Below, piece by piece: positions 10,553 to 22,477 of a DNA stretch of 64,000 bases. Where the stretch lies: NCBI GenBank assembly GCA_038373865.1, contig JAXGGA010000039.1, positions 186,001 through 250,000 on the forward strand, read 5' to 3'. This stretch comes from Uloborus plumipes (Eukaryota; Arthropoda; Arachnida; Araneae; Uloboridae). A program made the translations under genes and the position numbers. The notes under the pieces are model-generated. The model was not told where the DNA came from, did not search any database, and saw nothing but the letters and a program-made list of their open reading frames with translations. How positions within the stretch are numbered: the first letter of the stretch is position 1; each line of letters begins with the position of its first letter.

Positions 10553-13247
10553 GAACAGTACAATGTCTAATTATAGTGAGCATTTATTCAGAACCTACGC
10601 GTTAAGTTATATCGATAAGATAAAAAAAAGTAGCAAATTCGTATAATTAAATTTCAAAAGCTAACCACTTTTATTTCCCAATTTTCTTTCATTACAAAGT
10701 ATTACTTTCAATTACACAATAATGAGTACATCTTTTACGTGTTTCTGATTAAAAAAAGCATTATTTTTCTTATATTTTAAAAAGAAGAATTTAGAAACAA
10801 TTAGACATCTAAAGTTTAAGAAAAATACCCTAGCTTCATTAAAGTTTTTTTTTTTTCAGAGAAAAATGAGAGCAAGTAAATTAGCTTTTGTTTTTCCTTT
10901 TATTACACTCTTATTTCTCATTAATAAGAACGAAAACACCCATTTCCTACTTAAAAGAAGTTTAAAATTAAACATTTAGAAAAACAGCCGCTATTAAAGT
11001 ATGTGATTCAAAGTTATTACACGACTTTGAAATAGAAAAATAATGGGATATTGAACAATGGTTTTGGGAAGAGACGCTACGATTAATTTGTGTTTATATT
11101 CATAGTAACCAGATTTTCTTATGCAAAACATTTAATTAAAAAACACTGCTGTTTCGCATTTTTAAAGTTTTAATGCATCATCCATTTTATTCTTTTCTTT
11201 GCATACTTTAATGAACTTTGCATTCTAATAGGAAAATGCGCTTTTTCTTTAAGATACTTTTAATTTTGTTTTGTAGGAATTTCATAACTTTTTATTTGTT
11301 AACAAATAAAAAAAAAATTAAACAACAAATCTCACGAATTCAGAAAGCTTTCTTTGCGTATTTTTTTTTCTAAGTAGTTTGATGTGAGAAAATGTTAAAC
11401 TTACTTTTTTTTATTTTTTTGTTTTCTAAATAAGCAGATTTTTATTCTTGGCTTGCAACTTTCCTTTATTGACAACTATTCCTTTATTAACTATTAAAAT
11501 TAGTTTTATTTATCTTTCAAAAATCAATTGCGTTTTTCTTTTTAAAGCAAACATGTTTTTGCTCTATTCTGTAGAAAATTAAGCATTTAAATGCTGGTTA
11601 TAAATCATATTTTAATTTTTTTTAAATCATAACCTCGTTTTAAAGGTAAAAAAACAAACAAACCGATGCTTTAAACGCAAACAATGTTGTTTTTGTTTTT
11701 TAATGTAATGATAATGATGCTTATGTAAATGCTTACTTTTTGTTTTTAAGTTTAAATATATTGATTTTTCTGAATTTAGAAGCAACGTATCTCAGCGTGC
11801 ATGCATCATGTTTCTACATATCCAACGGAACATTTTTTTTGTCACGTGTTTCTTGCAGTCGCATTTATAATATTTCACTGACGTCTAAATGTAGCAAAAT
11901 GGTTTGAGACTTGTATTTGTATATTGCCTACCGAGTATTCGCTACCAAAGCCAAATACGCAGCAGTTGTAGAAGACATAAATTTGGGGCCATATAACATA
12001 GCTATGTCCAAATTTCTTTTTTTCACGGTAGAGTGCTTTCTATAGGATATCTTCAGAGCAATGGTTGTCTAATATTAGTGTGTAGTAATTACTTCTGTTA
12101 TGAGTACAATTACATTTTAAAGAATTAGTTTAGCACATGTCATTAGGGGGAAAAACTTTTTGCTGGCTAATTTCTTTTCAGTTCGCTTTGTACAACGTAT
12201 GAACCAGATTGTAGCATTCGTGTGTGGCTCAGAATCTTCTCGATATTACCTTCAAATTTTAAATATTTTTCAAATGAGTAGCAATGCCCTCTGCTCTCAA
12301 AAAAAAAAAAAAAAAAAAGAAAAAAAAGAAGAAAACAAGATTGTAAGGTACATTTCAGCTTTGCAATATAGAATACGAGGACAAAAAGGAAAATTCACTC
12401 TAGGAAAAGTATAATAAAACCGTGATGAGAGGGCACCTGTACATCAAGTGATAATTCGAGTCCATTCCTTAAAATAGGTAGACAAGGAAGAAATTGAAAC
12501 GTATCATATTTAAGAATTTAGCGATATTTTGGCAATCTGAGTTGTATAGAAGAGGGAATAATTCTTTAGCCATATGAGGTCAAAAAAGAGACAACATCGT
12601 AGTAAACCATTCTAAATTTATCGACTGCAAAAATATTTTACATCATTATTAATTTATTTCAATGTAAATCTCAGTAAATGTCTTAGGCAAGCAAATTTAG
12701 CTCTTAATTTATCGTTTGCTGGTTGAAGTTTGTTGATGTTTATTATTTTTGTTATCATAAGAAGAATAATGTGCGAAATTTCAATGACTAAAACTTAAAA
12801 TTTTTCGGATCAGTTGAGTTTAAAAGAAAAAAGTGCAAAAGTGCTCCAATATTTTTTTGCAATGTGATTATTTATTGTTGGACTGTAATTTGCAGCAGTA
12901 GTTGCATTTAATTATCGACAAAAGTAAAAATGACAAGCAGTATATTCTTTATTGTAACCATAACTTTGCAAATTTCCAATTCAAATAAATTATCGGATTT
13001 ATTGCAGTCTTTAACCAATGGTGGAGGAAGATGTGAAACAAAGACGCACCCACTTACGTAGACTATGAGCTGTCCAATGAGACATCTGCCTTGACCATGC
13101 AAAATTAAAATGTTTTTTTTTTCTTTGGCTAATTCCTTAAATTGGATGACGTATAAGAGATGAACAAAGTGACATCTTAAAATTCTACAACCAATACCAG
13201 AATTTCAAATCCATTTCTTCAATTTCCATCTGCGTATCACCCCCTTC

Positions 13248-13416
13248 TAAGCCCGTCATTTAGGGGGGTCAGGACGGTCAAACGCCCCCCCTCCTTAGTT
13301 TTTAGAAATCAATATATATATACATATAAGTGGGCATGGTATTTGTTGTTTTCTTTTGAAATTGCACTGTGTCTGTACCCTTTGACCCCCCTGGAAAAAC
13401 TTGAAATGACGGGCTT
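13248..13416. mobile_element. MITE, CCGTCATTT ends, copy 1
   Basis: The ends AAGCCCGTCATTT and (other strand) AAGCCCGTCATTTCAAG form an inverted repeat. The interior has G runs on the left, C runs on the right, and the phrase CCCTGGAAAAACTTGAAATG. The same element recurs at 44842-45002. No clear target-site duplication is visible here. It is non-coding. Confidence 0.65.
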
Positions 13417-13986
13417 GACCCCTTTATGAAAACAGACGATTCTGAAAAAAGGAGAAGTCAAGTGCCCTCTCGTCAAAGCCAAATTTTATATATATTCTAC
13501 ATTAGTGCTACACAAGCATTATGCAGAGTAAAAACAGGTACAGCCGGTAAATGTTGAAAAAGAATAAACCAAGCTGTCCTTGAGGTATCAAGTTTTCTTT
13601 AATTTTTTATTTTATTTTTGGAAAGCCTATGCGTGGCATTTTTTATGTATTATAACATTGCTCAAATGTTCTAGAAGGCTCTTAATGGTACCGCAGACTC
13701 GTGCGGTGACTTTTTCACTGACTTCGCCTTATATATCTGGCGGAATTTGCGCAATACTTTGAGTCATGTAAATTTTAAGTGTATCAGGCAGTTATAAGCA
13801 TGTGAGACTAGCAGGATCAAATTGTATGATGATGATGAGAGCCCTTTCGCATCATGTATGCGAGATAAAAACCTATATGCTGAAATCGTTCATGCAGAAT
13901 GTGCATCGTGGCTTCCGCTGTGTGATTCGTGACACCGCACCGCCCTGCTGGAACAATTGGTCTACGTTCATATCCTTCAATTTTAG

Positions 13987-13990
<4 letters not shown>

Positions 13991-14049
<59 letters not shown>
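13991..14049 (+). repeat. A59 homopolymer
   Basis: This is an uninterrupted run of 59 A residues. No target-site duplication or retrotransposon body was recognised directly before it, so I cannot say whether it is the tail of an old insertion. Run length in assemblies is often unreliable. Confidence 0.9.
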
Positions 14050-14053
<4 letters not shown>

Positions 14054-14205
14054 TATTCTGCATCTTTCACCAGTATGGAGGGAATAGGGTTCTCTCTCAA
14101 GCCGAGGTGTAGATTTCCCCGGTTAAAAGGTTCACCATACTTCACCAAAACTCTTAAAGTTGAATCTTCTATGGATTTAAAATACCATTTTTTCTTTAAA
14201 AGAGT

Positions 14206-14283
14206 ATAGTGACGTACTGGTTTTCTAGTTTCTCTTTCAATAATATTACGAATAAGAAAACTAGAAAATCAATACGTCACTAT
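14206..14283. repeat. Hairpin, 26-bp arms
   Basis: The left arm starts ATAGTGACGTACTGGTTTTC. The right arm, read on the other strand, starts ATAGTGACGTATTGATTTTC. Both continue TAGTTT. Only two mismatches separate the arms, around a loop of about 25 nt. It lies about 240 bp before the acceptor of the Ig6b exon. It may be a MITE remnant or an intronic RNA hairpin. Confidence 0.75.
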
Positions 14284-14520
14284 GATATTTTTAAGAAAAC
14301 AGTGTTTACTTTTTTTAGTATTTCAGAACTTTTTTTTCCCCGACACATGTTTAAGGCACTGTAAAGGAAATAAAAGGCACTGTAGCACATATTTGACACT
14401 ATAACCTATCCAAGTAAAAAAAAATGCGTTGTTTTAAGAGAATGATTTCATTGGTACCTTTATCAATCACCCCGTTTTTCATTTCAGAACATTTTTTATC
14501 ACTTATTTCCTGAATTTCAG

Positions 14521-14682
14521 GAGGGATCTTATTGCCACTGAATCATCGGCAAAAAGTCAGTCATGGAGGCATATTGACAATACAAAGTGTTCAAAGAGCA
14601 GCAGATGAAGGAGAATACAGTTGCACTGTTCGAAGCATGGATGGACTATCAGCTTCTGGTAATACTCATGTTTCTGTGGTAG
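14521..14682 (+). CDS. Dscam: Dscam exon: second half of Ig6
   Basis: This exon completes Ig6 (residues 227-280). It reads GILLPLNHRQKVSHGGILTI and then the closing motif DEGEYSCTVRSMDG, whose cysteine pairs with the one in RCPYGG of the exon at 3365. The pattern LP-NHRQKV followed by GTL-type beta strand is the conserved second half of Ig6 in insect Dscam. The acceptor AG is at 14519-14520 after a tract tttcctgaatttcag. The donor gtaagt starts at 14683. Phase 1 on both sides, so it joins the preceding half-domain in frame. Confidence 0.93.
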
Positions 14683-15216
14683 GTAAGTACAATTATACTA
14701 CTCATATTTTCGTCCAACAATCGTATGAGTTGAGATTTTCGTATCTCTTTTCGTACATATATATTTATTTGTTATCTCTTAGTACTTAAACAGTATTTCT
14801 TAGTTAGAGCCAGTGTTAACTGTTTCTGTGACATTTTTCGCACTTGTAACAAACACGCATATTTTGTTTTCAATGTCTTGAATTTAAATGTCTAATGTTT
14901 TCTTTCTAGTATGTCTAAAAATCTTCTGCGATTTATCGTAACTTCCTGACGATAGAACTGCGTAATTACACGACTATTTTTTTTATCAACCAGTTTTGAA
15001 AATAACTATTTCCTACACATGTGTTCATGTAACTCACATTGTGAATAACGTCATTTCGCACGATCCTCTCATGTACATATTAAAGTATTCAAGAAATACT
15101 TTTTTCTCGAAAATAATTTTTATTTAAGTGCACCGAACTAAAAGTTGTTAAATACCGAAAAAATATTGGTCATGTTTCCATGATTTATTTTAACACACTG
15201 TATTTTGTTTTTTCAG
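14683..15216 (+). other. Intron 3 (534 bp)
   Basis: This is a short AT-rich intron between Ig6b and Ig7. In insect Dscam1 the corresponding place holds an array of alternative Ig7 exons; nothing like an Ig7 exon is present here. The acceptor follows tattttgttttttcag. Confidence 0.85.
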
Positions 15217-15504
15217 TTTCACCAATGATAGATCAGCATTTCTTTCGTGAAAGTAACACAGTAGACGAAGGTGCAAGAACAAAGTTAGTTTGCATTGTAA
15301 CAAGAGGAGACCCGCCCCTCAGGTTTCACTGGCTAAAGAATGGATTACCATTTCTTGCACACGGAGATACGACTGTTCAAACCACAGAAGATTCCTCAAT
15401 AGTTACCTTCAAGAAAGTAACTTCTTCAGATAGAGGACTCTACACGTGTGTTTCAACAAACGTGGCGTCTTCGGCAAACATGACAATGCAACTGGTCGTA
15501 AACG
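15217..15504 (+). CDS. Dscam: Dscam exon: Ig7 domain
   Basis: This single exon codes for a whole Ig domain (residues 281-376), beginning SPMIDQHFFRESNTVDEGAR. The first cysteine is in KLVCIVTRGDPPL, the core W in FHWLKNG, and the second cysteine in SSDRGLYTCVSTNVA. It ends QLVVN with an NMT sequon just before. Position and RGDPPL-F-W pattern match Ig7, the domain encoded by the mutually exclusive exon 9 array in insect Dscam1 and by the first variable domain of chelicerate short Dscams. Acceptor AG is at 15215-15216 and the donor gtaatg starts at 15505, both phase 1. No second copy is found nearby. Confidence 0.93.
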
Positions 15505-16028
15505 GTAATGTATTTTTTTTTATTTACTATAGCTAAGCATGCCATAACTTAAAATAGGATATATTTTTACAAATACACAAAGACGTGAACTTTTTTTTTG
15601 TGCAAATTATTATACGCATATTAATATATGTAAATACAGCATCCATGTTGTTACGTCTATTTGTGTCGTGCCTTAGTTTCTAACAATTTCGATTGCTGTA
15701 ATATGATATATTCATATGTAAAAAAAAAAATTACACAAAAAATATGTAAAGAGCTCAAACAATGCGTTAAGTAACTATTGCTGTAAAACATATAATCTGT
15801 TGAGCCCCCTCCCCCTTATATTGAAAAAGACGTTAACTTTAAGTTCTATATTACCTCCTCACTACCAGATCGTCTACGGCCTCTATACTGCATGCTATGA
15901 TACTAAACTATTCAATACATGAAAATGTAAGAGAAAAATGCATTGTATTTTTTTACGAAAAAACAATTGAGCATTGTAGTTTAAAATTTTATTTATACTA
16001 ACCCAATTTTCAATATGTATTTTTATAG
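15505..16028 (+). other. Intron 4 (524 bp)
   Basis: This is a short AT-rich intron between Ig7 and Ig8a. No alternative Ig7-like exon is visible. The acceptor is the short tatttttatag at 16018-16028. Confidence 0.85.
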
Positions 16029-16154
16029 TGCCACCTCAATGGACTGTAGAACCAAAAAATGCTACAGTAGTATTAGGGAATACTGTATGGATGGACTGTG
16101 CAGCTGTTGGGTTTCCAGCTCCCAGCATACTTTGGAAAAAGTTGATTTATACAG
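16029..16154 (+). CDS. Dscam: Dscam exon: first half of Ig8
   Basis: This exon (residues 377-418) begins PPQWTVEPKNATVVLGN, matching the PPRW-EP opening of Ig8 in insect Dscam. The first cysteine is in MDCAAVGFPAPS and the core tryptophan in ILWKK. It ends KLIYTG at the donor gtaatt (16155). The acceptor AG is at 16027-16028. Both ends are phase 1. The sequon NAT is a possible N-glycosylation site. The other half of the domain is encoded 6.1 kb downstream at 22304. Confidence 0.92.
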
Positions 16155-19100
16155 GTAATTAGCTTTCGACCATACTCTCAAAAAATGTATACGAGTTTGT
16201 TTTTTTTTTTTTTTTCAAATAAAAACGTAGAGGCCAAAGATCTTAATATCAGCGGCAAAAAACTGGTGAGTTTGATTAATTATAATTTCACAACTAAGAA
16301 ACATTAATACAAAGAATTTCATCTTGATATAGAGTGTGACTACTTCTAGTTTCAATGTCATTTAATTACATTTCACTGCAAATGGAATTATGCTGCTTAA
16401 AACGGCATATAAAAAAGCACAGCAAAGCAAATGATTATATTGCAAAAAAAAGTAAGTTTCATGTTCATCTTTTTATCAGTGGTGCCTACAGGAAATTTTC
16501 ATTTAGGGGATCGAGGGCCATGAGACGGCCATTCTCGTATCATGCCCCACAACGCCGCTAAACATATTTTTCCCATTTTATTGGGGGTCAAGATTAAAAT
16601 GTATTTTTAAAAAATAGTGAATTCATAAAATAGTTGAAGTTAAAAATCAACGTAAATAAAGCAAAAATTAGGTAGAAAGTACAGCAAATAGCTATTTCAA
16701 GGCTACAATAGAGCCCCTTCCTCAGTGCAAAAAGCTTAGAAAACAACGTGAAAGCTGTGAGATAGTTCAAAAAAAAGATTTTTCAAAATTTTGTTTTCAA
16801 ATTCATAAATACATCTAGTTTTACCTTATCCTTATTTTTAAACATTTAACACTTAAATCCTTTGTATGTCTGTTTGTGGTTTTTGCCTAAATGTTTTCAT
16901 TTTTTTTTTTTTCACAATTTCGCTTCAATCTGCAAATAATCTTTATTTTTTTCCCTTTTCAAAAATGCACTACTTACAACAGATAGACTGCATTAAAAAA
17001 AAATGTATGTATGCATAAATTGAACTAAAATATGCATTTCTTGGGATATAATAGTGATTTTTTTAGTTTCTAATGGCTCGCAAAATTGCAATTGTTTGGG
17101 CTCATAAATGTACTAAAGTTTGTATGATAAACATTTTCTTGATTGCGATTTCCTTCTGAAGTGCAATGTTTATTAATAGTGTTGATAGAACGCAGCGTTA
17201 CAAATTTCAGAAAAAAAAAATCGATTTATTTGATAATAATAGCGTTAGAGCTTAGGAGTCAATAAAAAATATGCATGCAATAACACAAATGGCATGCATT
17301 ATACCAACTTCTGGGAATATGCATGAAGTATAAATGTTTCAAAATGTTGAATAATTCTTTCTTACAAATTCCATCTATAATAGTCTTAAGAAACTGCATT
17401 GCATTTTTGTTATTGGCGGTTTTTTACATATAAGTGTTTAGACGTTTCCTGCGTGCCACTTGTTTTTTTTTTCCTTCTTATTCTGATATATTTTTTTTTA
17501 ATGCAGAGTCTGTTATAGTTAAACATATGCATATAAACGGAAGTATACATTTCATGAATTTATATTAAAAAAAAAAAACTATTTAGTTGAAAGAAACTAA
17601 TAAAAGTGCCATTACTATGCTCGAAACGGTAAAATTATATGTTTTGAATTTACTAGATGGCTTTTTTTTGAGGAGGGGGGGGGGGGTATTTTGCTACGTA
17701 TTCTTTTAGTGTGTTATTTGTTTATGTACTTATTATTTGAAGTTAAGGGTTGGTTTTCAAAGAAATTCATTTTTTCTGAAAAAAGAATAATCATATATTA
17801 ACCCTATTGGAAACATTTCATATAATTTTTAGCCCCACGTTTTTTGAGTTGGGGAAGATTTTTTTTCCACATTCACACATATCTATTTTATATTTTAATT
17901 GAACATAGAAACATATCAATGGGAGAGTATTACTTAGTTTTTGACAGACACTTAAATAAATTCAAATTAGTAAAATGTTCTTTACCACTACCTCATAAGA
18001 GCTAACATACCATATTTTGGGTTCAAATTAGTGAACAAAAGTTGATTCATTTAGTCTTTCGGCTGTTTGAAATAGTTAATTTACCCCCTTTTTTGTTCCG
18101 GAGGAGGGAGTGGGGGATATTTACTCTCGTACTTAAACGTTAATGTTATACAGCTATTTTAGCCTCTAAAACGTACTAATTGCTCAAAGATTATTCAATA
18201 CTGTATGCGCTAACATTTGCTGAACTTACTAATAAAATGTTTTTCATGCTGCCTCATAAAGCATTAAATACCATTTTAAAATAAGGAAACAATTAAAGTA
18301 TGCAAATGAAAATAAATAAAACGCATTACGCTGCAAGCTTTTCAAAGAATGAAACCCGAGCGATCTAATGTACTTCGCTCCTAAGTTAAAAAGTCAAATA
18401 AAAGCAACTTTAAAAGTGTTTTATTCAGACCACGGAATGCGGAACGGTTAAGCCTCAAAAACGAAATAGCAATTGTTTCTGTTAGCACCAAAGATTAAAG
18501 CGCCAAAAAGCAGCGAAACGCGACTGCGACATTGTAAGCTCTTCACTACTAAGTAAGAAAAGTAGCAATTCCTCTTTTCGTGTTTTCGAGATACTCATTC
18601 GTACTTTTCTCATTTATTAAGAATTTTGTTTCCTTTTCCCACTTAATGCTCACTTTTCTGGCTTTCATACTTCGTAATTACTTTGGTTTTAGCGCTTGTG
18701 CATTATGTTTCTGACTCAAACTGCTCTTTGCAGAAAATTTATTTTTATATCTTGTGTTTTAAATATTAGATAAACAGTCACTCAGAGATTTTGCTAGTGT
18801 TTACTTTTTCCGCTTTCTTCTCTATAATGAGTTTTTATATTTTGAACTTATTTACTTAAGTAAATTATTCTTTGCCTTATATAAAAATAGTTACGAATAA
18901 AATACACTTGTGATTTAATTAACTGACAATAATTAATTGTTGTGTTTGTTTAATTTAGATGGAAAAATTGCTACGCGTAACTGACCGTTTCGCACGTAGG
19001 TTTTGATTAATTCTCTCTTTAGATATAAGTGTGTTAACTACAGAAGCTTAAAATAGTATTGATACTTAAGAGTCACTGCAAGTGTTACACATAAATATTG

Positions 19101-19436
19101 CAATCAAACCAAAATAAAATGGGAAAACAACAAAGTATTCATAAACATACTTGGATTAATGCTTAACCTAAATGTGTCTAGCCCTGGGTAAAAATTAGCA
19201 GAAAAAAATTGCATAATCAATGCTAAAAATGTAATTTATTAAACATCAGCGTTGGAATATTTTTCGGTAGTTAACTTAGGAAATATTTAAGCGATAAACC
19301 ATAAATAAAGGTGGACTTTCATTCATATTATTGATTTACCGCATGTAAGCCATTTTCTGTAGCAGGCAACCCCAAGCAATTAAGCACTTAACCTTTAAAA
19401 AATTGCCAAAAGACCCTGTGTTTTTAAATAGTTCCA

Positions 19437-19841
19437 CACTGTTAAAAATTCAGGACGCTTTTATGGTAAATGTTACTGTGAAATGTAGCGATTACGGTGC
19501 AGATTTTTTTTTACAGTGAATTGTACCAATAAAAAAATTACAATTGCAGCGCCAATTGATCACCACGTGACTTACTGTAAGATGCAGATGATTACCTATT
19601 CCGCTCTCGTGTCGTGTCTCGATTCCGATCTCGTGTTGTGTCTCATCTGGTACCGTGGATAGTAAAGCAGTGTGAAAAAATAGGTCCCGGGTTCGATCCT
19701 TGTCATTTGTATCTCGCGCGTTTTAATTCTCGTTTTCTCTTCCATAAAATTTTACAGTAAAAATATTTTACGCTAAAAATTACTGGCAACATGGATGCCG
19801 GTAACTTTTACCGTAAAATTTCAGGAAAAATTTTAACAGTG
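19437..19841 (+). mobile_element. TIR element containing a tRNA-like pol III B box
   Basis: The ends CACTGTTAAAAATTCAGGA and (other strand) CACTGTTAAAATTTTTCCTG form a terminal inverted repeat, followed on both sides by a TTTTATGGTAAA / TTTTACGGTAAA block. Inside, at 19690-19699, is a textbook RNA polymerase III B box (GGTTCGATCC) within GGTCCCGGGTTCGATCC, as in a tRNA T arm. About 30 bp upstream is the A-box-like CCGTGGATAGTAAAGCA. A near-duplicate TCTCGTGTCGTGTCTC / TCTCGTGTTGTGTCTC lies just before. It is a DNA-transposon-like MITE that captured a tRNA or SINE head, or arose from one. Confidence 0.6.
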
Positions 19842-22112
19842 CATGCATTTTCAAAGAATTCCCAAATTGCAGTTTTGTGGAAGGGAGGAGATGTGGAGTG
19901 GAGTGTGGATGAACAATTAACGCCGACCTGACCATATTAGAACAACGATTTCAAAATTAATAAAAACTTGATTAGCAGATGCTTAAGTTTGTTTCAAAAC
20001 TGATTCATAATACACGGTCAGCCCATTATAAATAGGTCGTGGTGGCCTTGTCGGTACTACTTCAGACTCGTAGAAAGAGATTCCTTCCAGATTAGCAGGT
20101 CGACTATCCTCTGCAATTAGTAATGGTGACTGGAGCACGTTAAATATGTTCGTGGTCACAGAATTCTCGAAGATCCTATTCCAAATCCTTTACCTTATAT
20201 TGTTCGATGCATGGAAAGAAGCACATAATACTACTAGTGCAGAATCGGAGTCAGGAAAGACATGTTCCTGAATGTTTGCAACCTTGAACATTTGAAACGA
20301 CAGCCATATAAACTCAGAATTCGGCTAATTTTATACGTACAGTACGCCTATTATTTATTTTACTCAAGCAATCTAATTTAAAATAAAATCAGATAAATTT
20401 TTCGAGCTAAAATGCACTTGCAAACTATAATTAAAGTTAGTTCAAACAAGCTTGGCTAATTACCAATAAATAATTAATTTATTTCATTTATCTAGTCCTG
20501 AACGGTAAACCACACTGATTAATTCAAAATTTAAAGTTTGTAGGCTAATTATAATTAAACTAAATTTTATCTAAATTGGTTTCAATTACGAGAATTTAAT
20601 ACCTTGTCAAAAAGATTGGGTAGAGTGGAAGTGTAGTTTTTATAGGCATGAAACACTTTATAAAAAGTACTTAAGTTAATTTACCACGTTTTTTCTGGTT
20701 AGACATAGCATTTAAACGTTTGAAAAACTTAATTTTCAGAAACTTTGAGCTTCATGATTTTTGAAAAGTCTTATCGGCAAGTGCATTTTTCAGAATCAAC
20801 GTTAAATGCAACAAAAGAATAAATCATTAAATACATAAATGAAGCAAATTTTGCACGCTTATTTGTTTAAACATGTACGGATACGTATCAAAAACTTAAT
20901 TGTCTTCATTTGTATCAGGGATTAATTATTAATTGGTACAAACTCTGTTGCTATAAACACACACAAAGAAAAAATAACGCAACGTACATTAGAGTAGCTG
21001 TGAAAATATGAAATTGCTCAAATTCATATCCGTATAACAATTAACTCTTCCAGAATCAATGCAAATATGTTTGTACACAGAGAAACTAGATTATAACGGC
21101 AGTCTAGACACTGCTATATTTCTAACGCTACCGCCGAATTGCGTAATAGGTGATGTTGTACACTAACGTGTAAAATCGGTAAATGGTGTAAAGATATCGC
21201 GAACTTTTGAAAAAATGTTTTGTCTCAGAATAACGAAGAGATGTCAATGTGTTTTGTAGCAAGCTACAACTTTTTATAAGTGTAAGAATCGCAAGGTGAA
21301 ACATTACTGTTTCGACATTTTTTAAGAAGCAAAAATATATACCCCTTTTTGAAAGTTAAAAGGAATATTTTACCAAGGACAAAAAAAAGAACTATTTATT
21401 TTTGCTTGATTTTTGGTCACAATAATTACCAGTAATCATTCATTTTTTTAAATATATGCTAATTAGTTGGTAAAATTTTATTGGTGCGCTGTCCTTATGG
21501 TTTAGAGCTACGTAATAAGAGGGTAATCACTAAATAAATGTCTTTGACTAAAGGAAATAACTCTAATATATTTTTCCTCCTCGTCTATACCGGCCTTTTC
21601 TTCTATGTCTTGAATTTATTTAACGAGTTTAAAATCAGATTAAGGTTTAGAAGTTTCAAGGAGAAAATTTCAGTCCACTGCCTTTGTCACTTCTGTTGGA
21701 AGAAAGACAAACACGTACTCTCGTTTCGATAAGACTTTCAGAATCCCGTCAATAGTTTATTTCTCTTACCGACGTTACGATTTCCGTTACATTCACAAAG
21801 CCAGTTTTACAGAGTGAGTTTTCTTGGCCAATCTGTGCCGATGCATTCGCGGCCAACAGTATTCTGGCGAATATTATCTCTTACCGTACGGAATACGACA
21901 CAAATGTTACCTTTATTCAATTCGTCTTGACATAATCTGTAACTTATATTTCGAACTGCCCATTTCTTGGCTGCCTTGTTCTGGGGTCTTGACAACATGC
22001 ACCCTACAAAGTGCGCCTACAAGCATAGTATGTTGTTTAAAAGCCGCATTTTATACTTCAATCATTCAGTCAAGAGTATTACTTTTATTGATAGAATAAG
22101 CAAAAGTAAAAA

Positions 22113-22205
22113 AAAAAATTAATGAATAAATAAATAAAATAAAATTAATGAATAAATAAATAAATAAAATAAAATGAATGAATAAATAAATAAAATAAAA
22201 TAAAA
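22113..22205 (+). repeat. Imperfect AATA/AATG tetranucleotide repeat
   Basis: Interrupted repeats of aataaata and aatgaata cover about 90 bp. They end about 100 bp before the acceptor of the Ig8b exon. Confidence 0.85.
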
Positions 22206-22303
22206 ATTTTAAATAAATGTTTTAAGTTCGCAGATAGTTTTTTTTTTATTATTATTATTTTATTTTATCGAGTTTTAATTATAACCGCAATCTTCTTTTT
22301 CAG

Positions 22304-22477
22304 AAAATACTGCCGGAGATTTCACTTACGTTCATTCCAGTCCAAGAGCTCATCGTTACAATAATGGAACATTAGTCCTGTCAGATGCGGAAGAAAATGA
22401 CGCTGGAGCCTATCTTTGTCAAGCCAATAATGGAATTGGTGCCGGTCTTAGTAAAATCGTCTCACTGCAAGTTTTAG
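22304..22477 (+). CDS. Dscam: Dscam exon: second half of Ig8
   Basis: This exon (residues 419-476) completes Ig8. It reads NTAGDFTYVHSSPRAHRYNN, then NGTLVLSDAEENDAGAYLCQ, ending NGIGAGLSKIVSLQVLG. The motif AYLCQANNGIGAGLS closely matches the YYLCEA-NGIG-GLS ending of Ig8 in insect Dscam. The cysteine pairs with that of the exon at 16029. An NGT sequon is present. The acceptor follows tcttctttttcag (AG at 22302-22303) and the donor gtatgt starts at 22478. Phase 1 on both sides. Confidence 0.94.

Larger units (their letters stand above)
3773..14520 (+). other. Intron 2 (10.7 kb), splits Ig6
   Basis: This large AT-rich intron holds a mariner deletion derivative (7692-8433), a LINE RNase H relic (8828-9075), a rearranged mariner (9512-10343), a hAT-like MITE (10366-10552), a second MITE (13248-13416), a 59-bp A run and a small hairpin near the acceptor. 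The segments 3773-7690 and 10560-13240 show only AT-rich sequence with short homopolymers. I looked for extra Ig-like exons, because Dscam introns can carry exon arrays, and saw none. Confidence 0.8.
16155..22303 (+). other. Intron 5 (6.1 kb), splits Ig8
   Basis: This AT-rich intron carries one clear MITE (19437-19841) and a tetranucleotide-rich stretch (22113-22205) about 100 bp before the acceptor. A minus-strand open stretch at 21807-21998 is not recognisable. The rest (16155-19436 and 19842-22110) shows poly(A)/(T) and poly(G) runs but no coding signal. Confidence 0.78.

Noticed and set aside
13802..14209. 135-codon open frame with a long lysine run (and its phenylalanine mirror on the other strand)
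   Set aside because: The frame exists only because of the A59 homopolymer; nothing on either side resembles a protein domain.
16484..16570. A MITE end beginning cagtggtgcctacagg
   Set aside because: Only one possible end was seen; no matching inverted end or target duplication was found downstream.
20038..20130. tRNA-derived SINE head (A-box-like tggccttgtcgg)
   Set aside because: No B box was found at a suitable distance and no repeat partner exists in the window.
21807..21998. 63-codon minus-strand frame of less AT-rich composition
   Set aside because: It may be an old transposon fragment, but no motif supports any family.
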